Of a stretch of DNA of 5,767 nucleotides, positions 1-4,698 are shown piece by piece; the first letter of the stretch is position 1; each line of letters begins with the position of its first letter. The notes under the pieces are model-generated. The model was not told the origin of the DNA and did no database searches. It saw only the letters and a program-made list of their open reading frames with translations. Both the position numbers and the translations under genes were made by a program. Source of the stretch: Methanobrevibacter sp. (lineage in GTDB: Archaea > Methanobacteriota > Methanobacteria > Methanobacteriales > Methanobacteriaceae); contig JAFRCZ010000146.1 in the NCBI GenBank assembly GCA_017404125.1, forward strand, positions 1 through 5,767, written 5' to 3'.

Positions 1-314
1 ACTGGGGATTTAAGACATTATCTACAAATAAAGGTCTTAAAAATAGCTTAAAATTAGTTAATCCCGACTTTGTGGTTGAAACTACAAAGTATGCAGATAC
101 AATCGATACTATTTTTGACGAATTGAAATCTAAAGTGGAAAGTTCAAATCATATAGCTATCGTGTTCGGAGGCCCATATTCTTCTATTTCAGAAAATGTG
201 GAAAGTTCCAAGTGGGAAACTATAAAGTTAAATACAATTCCAAATCAAGGAACCGAGACCGTAAGAACAGAAGAAGCTGTAATTTCAACTTTGGCTATTT
301 TCAATATACTTTAA
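1..314 (+). CDS. SPOUT-class RNA methyltransferase (COG2106 / Methyltrn_RNA_3 type), 3' part only
   Basis: The open frame enters from before the window (first full codon at 3) and ends at TAA 312-314, giving 103 C-terminal residues. The GTG at 72 is an internal valine codon, not the start. The segment IVFGGPYSS (window residues 53-61) and the stretch NTIPNQGTETVRTEEA (77-92), followed by TLAIFN near the end, match what I know of the C-terminal trefoil-knot half of the archaeal/eukaryotic COG2106 family, whose GTETVRTEEA segment lies in the S-adenosylmethionine-binding knot. The family is described as RNA (uridine-N3) methyltransferases, probably acting on rRNA; the exact target here is inference. 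In many Euryarchaeota this gene lies directly before rpl3, as here. The 640-base spacer after it suggests it is transcribed separately from the ribosomal operon, or at least that the operon has its own promoter. The N-terminal half, including any inserted OB-like domain, lies outside the window. Confidence 0.88.
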   Translation, partial: WGFKTLSTNKGLKNSLKLVNPDFVVETTKYADTIDTIFDELKSKVESSNHIAIVFGGPYSSISENVESSKWETIKLNTIPNQGTETVRTEEAVISTLAIFNIL

Positions 315-336
315 GTTAATAGTTCATTATTAACTT
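313..336 (+). other. Inverted repeat at the 3' end of the methyltransferase gene
   Basis: AAGTTAATA (313-321) and TATTAACTT (328-336) are perfect reverse complements around a 6-base loop. The left arm begins inside the stop codon. An RNA hairpin here would close the 3' end of the methyltransferase message. No T-run follows it, so it is not a textbook U-tract terminator; it may be a 3'-end stabiliser or simply AT-rich chance. Confidence 0.4.
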
Positions 337-342
337 CCGCAT

Positions 343-363
343 TTACGTAGCGTTAATACGTAA
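343..363 (+). other. Short inverted repeat (TTACGTA / TACGTAA)
   Basis: TTACGTA (343-349) and TACGTAA (357-363) are perfect reverse complements separated by 7 bases. This lies directly after the 313-336 inverted repeat, so the 3' flank of the methyltransferase gene could fold as two hairpins in tandem. No T-run follows; an A-rich stretch (376-385) does. Function unknown. Confidence 0.35.
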
Positions 364-436
364 TATTATAAATACATTAAAAAAACATATAGATCGAAGC
401 TTTAGCTATTGTCAGCTTTAGCTTTCAAGGATTTGC

Positions 437-458
437 TTTATAATTAGACACTATAAAG
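437..458 (+). repeat. Degenerate 22-base direct repeat, copy 1 (ATTAGACAC core)
   Basis: This stretch matches 808-829 at 18 of 22 positions by eye, including the identical core ATTAGACAC (443-451) and a shared TAAAG end. The copies lie 371 bases apart in the same orientation, both inside the spacer. It could be a regulator-binding site, an element boundary or decayed duplicated sequence; nothing here decides which. Confidence 0.45.
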
Positions 459-545
459 TTTGCTCCATAAAGGAGATATTCCATAAAGACATGGGATAAG
501 TTATGAAGTCTAGACAACTTTATAATAAATCTTTGAGAAGTACAT

Positions 546-567
546 AAACAAGTTTGAGCTTGTTTTT
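546..567 (+). terminator. Hairpin followed by a T-run, possible transcription terminator
   Basis: AAACAAG (546-552) pairs with CTTGTTT (559-565) around a 6-base loop, and the run TTTTT (563-567) overlaps the 3' arm. Archaeal RNA polymerase terminates at T-runs, and a hairpin is not required, so the T-run is the main evidence. It lies 232 bases beyond the methyltransferase stop, so it would end either a long 3' UTR of that gene or a small transcript started inside the spacer. A hairpin this AT-rich is weak, and chance is possible. Confidence 0.4.
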
Positions 568-611
568 CACGTTTATCTAGCTTTATTTAGCTTATATGCT
601 GTTTAATTTTT

Positions 612-693
612 GCCTCTACAGTCTTAATCTAGATAGTTTTATTTAAAGGTAGACTGTATGCCCTATCTAGATATGATTTAGGAGACTGTATGC
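612..693 (+). repeat. Nested inverted repeats with a duplicated arm
   Basis: TACAGTCT (617-624) is the reverse complement of AGACTGTA at both 651-658 and 683-690. ATCTAGATAG (627-636) is the perfect reverse complement of CTATCTAGAT (663-672). Pairing 617-624 with 683-690 nests with pairing 627-636 with 663-672, giving a two-part stem about 75 bases across. Pairing 617-624 with 651-658 would instead enclose only the left inner arm and exclude the 10-bp inner stem. The duplicated arm is part of a larger direct repeat, AGACTGTATGC (651-661 and 683-693). If transcribed, the region could adopt two alternative folds. Function is unknown. Confidence 0.5.
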
Positions 694-807
694 TAAATTA
701 TTAACATAAACTGAATAATCAAGTTTAAACAGTGTAGAATTTTAGCGATTTGACTAAAAGAGCAAATATAGCTATTTATTCTGAGATTTTATTGATTAAT
801 GATTTAA

Positions 808-829
808 TTTAAGATTAGACACCTTAAAG
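808..829 (+). repeat. Degenerate 22-base direct repeat, copy 2 (ATTAGACAC core)
   Basis: Partner of the copy at 437-458; the shared ATTAGACAC core is at 814-822 here. A shorter form, AGATTAGAC, occurs both inside this copy (812-820) and again at 905-913, close to the rpl3 start. The recurring TAGAC motif is what makes this more than two unrelated AT-rich matches. Confidence 0.45.
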
Positions 830-863
830 CGAATGATTGAATCAATGAATCAAATTGTAAAAG

Positions 864-910
864 AATCTATTTTAATAGATTAATAGAAATTAAAATATTT
901 TAATAGATTA
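864..910. promoter_or_regulatory. Palindromic, repeated AT-rich segment; candidate promoter or operator of the ribosomal operon
   Basis: Three overlapping regularities occur. AATCTATT (864-871) and AATAGATT (874-881) form a dyad with a 2-base centre. ATTAAAATATTTTAAT (889-904) is a perfect 16-base palindrome. The 15 bases at 868-882 recur exactly at 896-910, 28 bases later. The segment ends 44 bases before the rpl3 start codon, where an archaeal TATA/BRE element would be expected if the leader is short (start site about 25 bases past the box, near 915-925). The A/T-rich palindrome could itself be the TATA region, read with a preceding GAAATTA as a BRE-like stretch. Position and symmetry are seen; promoter function is inference. 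Confidence 0.35.
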
Positions 911-943
911 GACTGATTAATTATAGGAAAAAATTATAGAAAC

Positions 944-948
944 GGAGG
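944..948 (+). promoter_or_regulatory. Shine-Dalgarno site of rpl3
   Basis: GGAGG ends 6 bases before ATG 955. It is complementary to the conserved 3' end of archaeal 16S rRNA and fixes the start of the first gene of the operon, showing that the rpl3 message has a real leader rather than being leaderless. Confidence 0.85.
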
Positions 949-954
949 AAAAGA

Positions 955-1965
955 ATGGTAAGACATCACCAACCAAGAAAAGGTTCTGTGGCATTTAGCC
1001 CTCGTAAGAGAGTAGCTAAAGAAACTCCAAGAATCAAAGCTTGGCCAAGTAATGAAGAACCAAAACTTTTAGGTCTTGCAGGTTACAAAGCAGGTATGAC
1101 TCATGCTATGGTTGTAGACAATGATAAGAATTCTCCATCCCACGGTATGACTGTTTTCACTCCTGTAACTGTTTTGGAAGTACCACCCCTTGTAATCATG
1201 GGGATAAGATCATACGAAAAAACTGCTCATGGACTTAAAGCTATCACCGAAGTTATTGCAGATAATTTGGATGAAGAGCTCTCTAGGAAAATTACTCTTC
1301 CTAAAGACTATGATAAATCTGAAGCTATTGCAAAAATACAAGACGCTTTAGACAAAACTGAAGAAGTTAGAGTTTTAGTACACACTAACCCTAAAATGGC
1401 TAGTGTACCTAAGAAAAAACCTGAAATCTTTGAATGTGCATTAGGTGGAAGTTCTGCTGAAGAAAAATTAAATTATGCACTTAATTTATTAGGTGAAGAA
1501 GTCAGAGCAAGCGATATCTTTAATGAAGGACAATATGTAGACGCTATTGCAACCACTAAAGGAAAAGGAGTCCAAGGGGTTGTAAAAAGATGGAATATTA
1601 GAATTCAATATGGTAAAGCTATGAGAAGTGGAAAAGGAAGACACGTAGGTTCCATTGGTCCTTGGTCTCCTGAAAGAACTATGTGGACTGTTGCACAAGC
1701 AGGTCAAATGGGATACCACAAAAGAACTGAATTTAACAAGAAAGTCTTAAAAATCGGAGATGTATCCGAAGTGGATGCAGTTAACCCTGATGGTGGATTT
1801 ATCAGATACGGTTTAGTCAAAAACGACTACGTATTAGTTAAAGGTTCAGTCCCTGGCCCTACTAAAAGATTAGTAATTCTTAGACAAGCTATCAGACCTA
1901 AGAAAGCTGATGAAGCAGCTCCTCAAATTGAATTTATCAGTACTGCTTCCAAGCAAGGTGTATAG
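955..1965 (+). CDS. rpl3: 50S ribosomal protein uL3 (L3P), archaeal type
   Basis: uL3 binds 23S rRNA early in 50S assembly and reaches toward the peptidyl-transferase centre. The 336-residue protein has the archaeal/eukaryotic form, longer than the roughly 210 residues of bacterial L3. The basic N-terminus HHQPRKGSVAFSPRKR (residues 4-19) is the family signature. The core TKGKGVQGVVKRW lies at 201-213, and residues 229-264 (RHVGSIGPWSPE, MWTVAQAGQMGYHKRTEF) form the conserved rRNA-contacting extension. By alignment from memory, Trp237 corresponds to the tryptophan finger of yeast L3. The ATG at 955 is supported by the GGAGG site 6 bases before it and by the MVRHHQPRKG start seen in relatives. 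It is the first gene of the operon; rpl4 follows after 12 bases. Confidence 0.97.
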   Translation: MVRHHQPRKGSVAFSPRKRVAKETPRIKAWPSNEEPKLLGLAGYKAGMTHAMVVDNDKNSPSHGMTVFTPVTVLEVPPLVIMGIRSYEKTAHGLKAITEVIADNLDEELSRKITLPKDYDKSEAIAKIQDALDKTEEVRVLVHTNPKMASVPKKKPEIFECALGGSSAEEKLNYALNLLGEEVRASDIFNEGQYVDAIATTKGKGVQGVVKRWNIRIQYGKAMRSGKGRHVGSIGPWSPERTMWTVAQAGQMGYHKRTEFNKKVLKIGDVSEVDAVNPDGGFIRYGLVKNDYVLVKGSVPGPTKRLVILRQAIRPKKADEAAPQIEFISTASKQGV

Positions 1966-1977
1966 AGGGGTTAGAAT

Positions 1978-2742
1978 ATGAAAGTTAACGTTTATTCAAT
2001 TCAAGGGGAAGTAAAAGAAGAAATCGAACTTCCTGCTATTTTTAGTGAAGAATACAGACCTGACCTTATTAAAAGAGCAGTTCTCTCTGCTCAATCTGCT
2101 AGAATTCAACCTTGGGGTAATGACCCTATGGCAGGTAAAAGAACTTCTGCAGAATCTTGGGGATCCGGTAGAGGTGCAGCTATGGTACCTAGAATCAAAA
2201 GCGGTGCTAGAGCAGCATTCGTTCCACAAGCTAAAGGTGGAAGAAAAGCTCACCCTGTAAGAGCTGAAAAGAATCATCACGAAAAAGTAAACAATAAAGA
2301 AAGAAGATTTGCAATCAGATCTGCTGTTGCAGCTACTACCAATGAAGAATTGGTTGCTGGCAGAGGTCATAAAATCGAAAATCTCGAACAAGTTCCTATT
2401 ATTGTTGAAGATGATTTGGAAACTGTTAAGACTGCTAGTGAAACTCGTGAAATCTTCAAAGCATTAGGAGTTTACGATGACATCATTAAAGCTAAAAACA
2501 GTAAACATATAAGAGCAGGTAGAGGAAAAACAAGAGGACGTAAATACAAATCCAGCAAAGGACCATTAGTGGTTGTAGCTGAAGACAAAGGCATTGGCTT
2601 AGGTGCAAGAAACCATGCTGGTGTAGAAGTCGTTACAGCAGAAAACTTAAATGCTGAATTATTAGCACCTGGTACTCATGCTGGTAGGTTAACTGTTTAT
2701 ACTAAGTCCGCTGTTGAAAAATTAGGAGGATTATTCCAATAA
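1978..2742 (+). CDS. rpl4: 50S ribosomal protein uL4 (L4P), archaeal type
   Basis: uL4 is an early 50S assembly protein whose long loop lines the peptide exit tunnel. The 254 residues match the archaeal/eukaryotic L1/L4 family. After a short N-terminal strand region (MKVNVYSIQG), the glycine- and arginine-rich loop covers about residues 42-115 (key parts QPWGNDPMAGKRTSAESWG and GGRKAHPVRAEK), the part expected to thread into rRNA near the tunnel constriction. The C-terminal alpha/beta domain includes GRGKTRGRKYK (181-191) and the end segment GTHAGRLTVYTKSAV (232-246). The GAGGGG at 1965-1970 overlaps the rpl3 stop and serves as ribosome binding site 7 bases before ATG 1978, suggesting coupled translation. 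In bacteria L4 also represses its own operon; whether that holds in archaea cannot be told from this sequence. Confidence 0.97.
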   Translation: MKVNVYSIQGEVKEEIELPAIFSEEYRPDLIKRAVLSAQSARIQPWGNDPMAGKRTSAESWGSGRGAAMVPRIKSGARAAFVPQAKGGRKAHPVRAEKNHHEKVNNKERRFAIRSAVAATTNEELVAGRGHKIENLEQVPIIVEDDLETVKTASETREIFKALGVYDDIIKAKNSKHIRAGRGKTRGRKYKSSKGPLVVVAEDKGIGLGARNHAGVEVVTAENLNAELLAPGTHAGRLTVYTKSAVEKLGGLFQ

Positions 2743-2761
2743 ATTCGTTTTAGAATTTATT
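2738..2761 (+). other. Perfect 9-bp hairpin across the rpl4 stop codon
   Basis: AATAAATTC (2738-2746) and GAATTTATT (2753-2761) are exact reverse complements around a 6-base loop rich in T. The left arm contains the rpl4 stop codon TAA (2740-2742). It occupies half of the 46-base rpl4-rpl23 gap, the largest gap in the operon. An RNA hairpin here could act as a processing or stability site, or separate rpl4 translation from rpl23. No T-run follows the 3' arm, so full termination is unlikely, and downstream genes clearly need to be transcribed. Confidence 0.5.
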
Positions 2762-2776
2762 AGGTATAGTTTAAGA

Positions 2777-2782
2777 AGGTGG
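2777..2782 (+). promoter_or_regulatory. Shine-Dalgarno site of rpl23
   Basis: AGGTGG ends 6 bases before ATG 2789. It departs from the GGAG/GGAGG form used by the other genes here, pairing instead with the GGTG-type register of the 16S rRNA tail. It supports the ATG at 2789 as the start and shows that rpl23 is initiated independently despite its distance from the rpl4 stop. Confidence 0.6.
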
Positions 2783-2788
2783 ATATTT

Positions 2789-3049
2789 ATGGATCCTTAT
2801 AAAATTATTGTTAAACCTCATGTTACTGAGAAAACTATGAATTTAATTGATCAAAACAACGAACTTGCTTTTGTTGTTAGAAGAACATCTACAAAAGCTC
2901 AAATCAAAAAAGCTTTTGAACAGCTATACGGCCAAGAAGTAGCAAGAGTAAACACTCACATTACTCCAAAAGGTATTAAATTAGCTTATGTCAAACTTAC
3001 TGAAGAAGGCGAAGCTGAAGATGTAGCTGTTAAAATGGGAGTATTCTAA
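2789..3049 (+). CDS. rpl23: 50S ribosomal protein uL23 (L23P)
   Basis: uL23 sits at the rim of the peptide exit tunnel and is the docking point for the signal recognition particle and nascent-chain factors. The 86-residue protein has the compact archaeal length. It shows the family start PYKIIVKPHVTEKTMNLI (residues 3-20), where VTEK is the hallmark, then FVVRRTSTKAQIKKAFEQLYG (28-48), the helix that packs on 23S rRNA, and VARVNTHITPKG (51-62), the strand preceding the C-terminal beta hairpin. The start ATG at 2789 has an AGGTGG site 6 bases before it. The gene lies 46 bases after rpl4 and 12 before rpl2. The tail is acidic (EEGEAED, 72-78), as in archaeal relatives. Confidence 0.96.
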   Translation: MDPYKIIVKPHVTEKTMNLIDQNNELAFVVRRTSTKAQIKKAFEQLYGQEVARVNTHITPKGIKLAYVKLTEEGEAEDVAVKMGVF

Positions 3050-3054
3050 GGAGG
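3050..3054 (+). promoter_or_regulatory. Shine-Dalgarno site that decides the rpl2 start
   Basis: GGAGG lies directly after the rpl23 stop. The spacing to ATG 3062 is 7 bases, which is normal. The spacing to the in-frame TTG at 3056 is 1 base, too short for initiation. This selects ATG 3062. Confidence 0.85.
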
Positions 3055-3061
3055 ATTGATT

Positions 3062-3787
3062 ATGGGAAAACGATTAATACACCAACGTAGAGGAAGAGGA
3101 ACTCCTGCTCATCGTGTTGCTTCTCACAGATTCAAAGATAAAATCCAATACAGAGCATACGATGATTTAGAAAAAGAAGGTAGTTTAAAAGGTAAAGTTG
3201 TAGAAATCATTCACGACCCTGCAAGAACTGCTCCTATTGCTTTAGTTAAATTCGAAAATGGTGAAAAAAGACATATTTTAGCTCCTGAAACCATTCAAGT
3301 TGATGATGATATCGAATGCGGTATTTCAGCACCAATCAGTTTCGGTAACACTTTACCATTAGCTGAAATCCCTGAAGGTACTCCAATCTACAATATTGAA
3401 AACACCCCTGGAGACGGAGGTCGTTTCGTAAGATCTTCTGGAACTTATGCTTCTTTAATTACTCACGACGCAACTCAAGCTGTTGTAGAATTACCATCTG
3501 GCGAATTGAAATCTTTCCATCCTCAATGCCGTGCAAGTATCGGTGTTGTAGCTGGTGGAGGAAGAAAAGAAAAACCTTTCTTGAAAGCAGGTGTCAGATG
3601 GCATGCTTATAAAGCTAAAGGTAAGAAGTTTATGACTGTTAGAGGAGTAGCAATGAACGCTGTTGACCACCCTCACGGAGGAGGTAACAGACAACACCCA
3701 GGTCGTCCTACTACTATTTCAAGACACGCACCACCTGGAAGAAAAGTCGGTTCAATTGCAGCTAAACGTACTGGAAAAAGAAGATAA
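3062..3787 (+). CDS. rpl2: 50S ribosomal protein uL2 (L2P)
   Basis: uL2 is one of the most conserved ribosomal proteins. It binds domain IV of 23S rRNA, helps join the subunits and is needed for an active peptidyl-transferase centre. The product is 241 residues from ATG 3062: MGKRLIHQRRGRGTPAHR, then the RNA-binding OB-like part with PGDGGRFVRSSGTYA (116-130), and the SH3-like C-terminal domain. The segment AMNAVDHPHGGGNRQHPG (197-214) carries the conserved histidines, corresponding to the region of E. coli His229. The basic tail ends AAKRTGKRR. An in-frame TTG at 3056 would add two residues but sits one base from the GGAGG site, so it is rejected. The length is typical for archaeal L2, which is shorter than the roughly 275 residues of bacterial L2. 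Confidence 0.97.
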   Translation: MGKRLIHQRRGRGTPAHRVASHRFKDKIQYRAYDDLEKEGSLKGKVVEIIHDPARTAPIALVKFENGEKRHILAPETIQVDDDIECGISAPISFGNTLPLAEIPEGTPIYNIENTPGDGGRFVRSSGTYASLITHDATQAVVELPSGELKSFHPQCRASIGVVAGGGRKEKPFLKAGVRWHAYKAKGKKFMTVRGVAMNAVDHPHGGGNRQHPGRPTTISRHAPPGRKVGSIAAKRTGKRR

Positions 3788-3792
3788 TTTAA

Positions 3793-3796
3793 GGAG
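3793..3796 (+). promoter_or_regulatory. Shine-Dalgarno site that decides the rps19 start
   Basis: GGAG lies 8 bases before the TTG at 3805 and only 2 bases before the in-frame GTG at 3799. An ATG at 3797 is in another frame. Normal spacing points to TTG 3805. Confidence 0.75.
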
Positions 3797-3804
3797 ATGT
3801 GTCA

Positions 3805-4215
3805 TTGGCTAGAAAAATATTTAAATACAGAGGATATACTATTGAAGAATTAAAAGAAATGTCCTTGGACGAATTTATTGAACTTTTACCAGCAAGACAA
3901 AGAAGATCCTTAAAAAGAGGATTCTTACCAAGACAACAGTCTGTGTTGGATAAAATGAGAAAATTACAAAAACAAGATCAAAAAGGTGGAAAACCTGTAG
4001 TAGTTAGAACCCACTGTAGAGATATGGTAGTCATTCCTGAAATGGTAGGAACTACCTTTGGTATCTATAATGGAAGAGACTTTGTTGAAGTAACTTTCAC
4101 CCCTGAAATGTTAGGTTGCTTCTTTGGTGAATTTGCACCAACTAGAGCAAGAGTTCAACATGGTGACCCAGGTATGGGAGCTACTAGATCATCTATGTTT
4201 GTACCACTTAAATAA
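3805..4215 (+). CDS. rps19: 30S ribosomal protein uS19 (S19P), archaeal type, TTG start
   Basis: uS19 lies in the head of the 30S subunit next to S13 and contacts tRNA and intersubunit bridges. From TTG 3805 the protein is 136 residues, starting [16 protein letters not shown]. The N-terminal extension typical of archaeal and eukaryotic S15/S19 (to about residue 60, with [14 protein letters not shown] at 28-40) precedes the conserved core: [18 protein letters not shown] (65-82), [11 protein letters not shown] (86-96), then [23 protein letters not shown] (108-130). GTG at 3799 is the alternative start, giving MSL before ARK, but its spacing to GGAG is too short and MARKIFKY is the start I remember in relatives. 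A TTG start is unusual among these neighbours, which all use ATG, and could lower initiation. The rpl22 start is 12 bases after its stop. Confidence 0.95.
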   Translation: MARKIFKYRGYTIEELKEMSLDEFIELLPARQRRSLKRGFLPRQQSVLDKMRKLQKQDQKGGKPVVVRTHCRDMVVIPEMVGTTFGIYNGRDFVEVTFTPEMLGCFFGEFAPTRARVQHGDPGMGATRSSMFVPLK

Positions 4216-4227
4216 GGAGATTAAAAC

Positions 4228-4695
4228 ATGGCAAAAAACAAATACGCTTATAATAATAAAGATGCTGATGAATCCAAAACAGCACGTGCTATGGCAAGAT
4301 CCCTTAAAGTTTCCCCTAAACATTGTGTGGAAATTTGTAGTGCAATTAGAGGCATGGATGTTGCTAAAGCAAAAGCATACTTAAATGATGTAATTGAAAT
4401 GAAAAAAGCTGTTCCTTTCAAAAGACACAACAGAGATGTTGGTCACAGAAAAGGTATGAAAGGTTGGGCTGCTGGAAGATACCCTGTAAAAGCTTCTAAA
4501 GCAATTTTAAATGTTATTGAAAATGCAGAAGCAAATGCGGAATACAAAGGCATGGATGTAGAAAACCTTAAAATTGAACATATCTCTTCCCACAGAGGTA
4601 TGGTCATTAGAGGAGCTAGACCAAGAGCATTTGGTAGAGTAACTCCATTCAACACTCCAACTACCCATATTCAAATAGTTTTAGTGGAGGCTTAA
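4228..4695 (+). CDS. rpl22: 50S ribosomal protein uL22 (L22P), archaeal type
   Basis: uL22 spans the 50S subunit. Its globular part sits near the tunnel exit and its beta hairpin forms, together with uL4, the tunnel constriction. The 155 residues fit the archaeal/eukaryotic L17/L22 form, longer than the bacterial one of about 110. Seen in order: [26 protein letters not shown] (17-42), the first helices of the core; [17 protein letters not shown] (60-76), an insertion typical of archaea; [26 protein letters not shown] (83-108), the signature helix; and [33 protein letters not shown] (122-154), the beta hairpin. GGAG at 4216-4219 lies 8 bases before ATG 4228. A rival frame crossing the rps19-rpl22 boundary (4124-4384) has no family signature. 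Confidence 0.96.
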   Translation: MAKNKYAYNNKDADESKTARAMARSLKVSPKHCVEICSAIRGMDVAKAKAYLNDVIEMKKAVPFKRHNRDVGHRKGMKGWAAGRYPVKASKAILNVIENAEANAEYKGMDVENLKIEHISSHRGMVIRGARPRAFGRVTPFNTPTTHIQIVLVEA

Positions 4696-4698
4696 ATA

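Larger units (their letters stand above)
315..954. other. Gene-free AT-rich spacer upstream of the ribosomal protein operon
   Basis: These 640 bases contain no reading frame of useful length on either strand and no tRNA, rRNA or other stable RNA that I can recognise. G+C is roughly a quarter or less by sampled counting, clearly lower than the flanking genes. The content is short repeats: AGCTTTAGCT twice (398-407, 414-423), TCCATAAAG twice (464-472, 480-488), a long degenerate repeat around ATTAGACAC (437-458, 808-829), nested inverted repeats at 612-693, and a 15-base repeat plus palindrome at 864-910. It must hold the operon promoter and the 5' leader, and may hold the terminator of the preceding gene. 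Several TATA-like stretches exist (for example near 365-373, 437-444 and 519-526), and I cannot choose among them reliably. Confidence 0.8.

Noticed and set aside
398..488. CRISPR array
   Set aside because: There are only two copies of each of two short repeats, 9-10 bases long and 16 bases apart, unlike CRISPR repeats and spacers.
469..499. Possible small gene after AAAGGAGAT
   Set aside because: The nearest ATG (491) is about 15 bases beyond the GGAG and its frame stops after two codons.
503..547. 14-codon frame starting ATG 503
   Set aside because: There is no convincing ribosome site before it, and it is too short to support without conservation.
781..915. C/D-box small RNA (TGATTGA-like and CTGA-like elements)
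   Set aside because: The boxes are imperfect, not correctly spaced as C-D'-C'-D, and such matches are common in AT-rich sequence.
315..954. tRNA or other stable RNA gene in the spacer
   Set aside because: I find no T-loop (GTTCGAATC-like) element, acceptor stem or GC-rich core; the G+C is far too low for a typical structured RNA.
1996..2391. Minus-strand open frame opposite rpl4 (131 codons)
   Set aside because: It is rich in Ser, Phe and Cys, as expected from the antisense of a conserved AT-rich gene, and rpl4 is certain on the other strand.
3056..3061. Two-codon upstream extension of rpl2 (TTG start)
   Set aside because: TTG 3056 is 1 base from the GGAGG site, while ATG 3062 is 7 bases from it and gives the family start MGKRLIHQRRGRG.
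4124..4384. Plus-strand open frame crossing the rps19-rpl22 boundary
   Set aside because: It overlaps two certain ribosomal genes in another frame, has no family signature, and no ribosome site dedicated to it.
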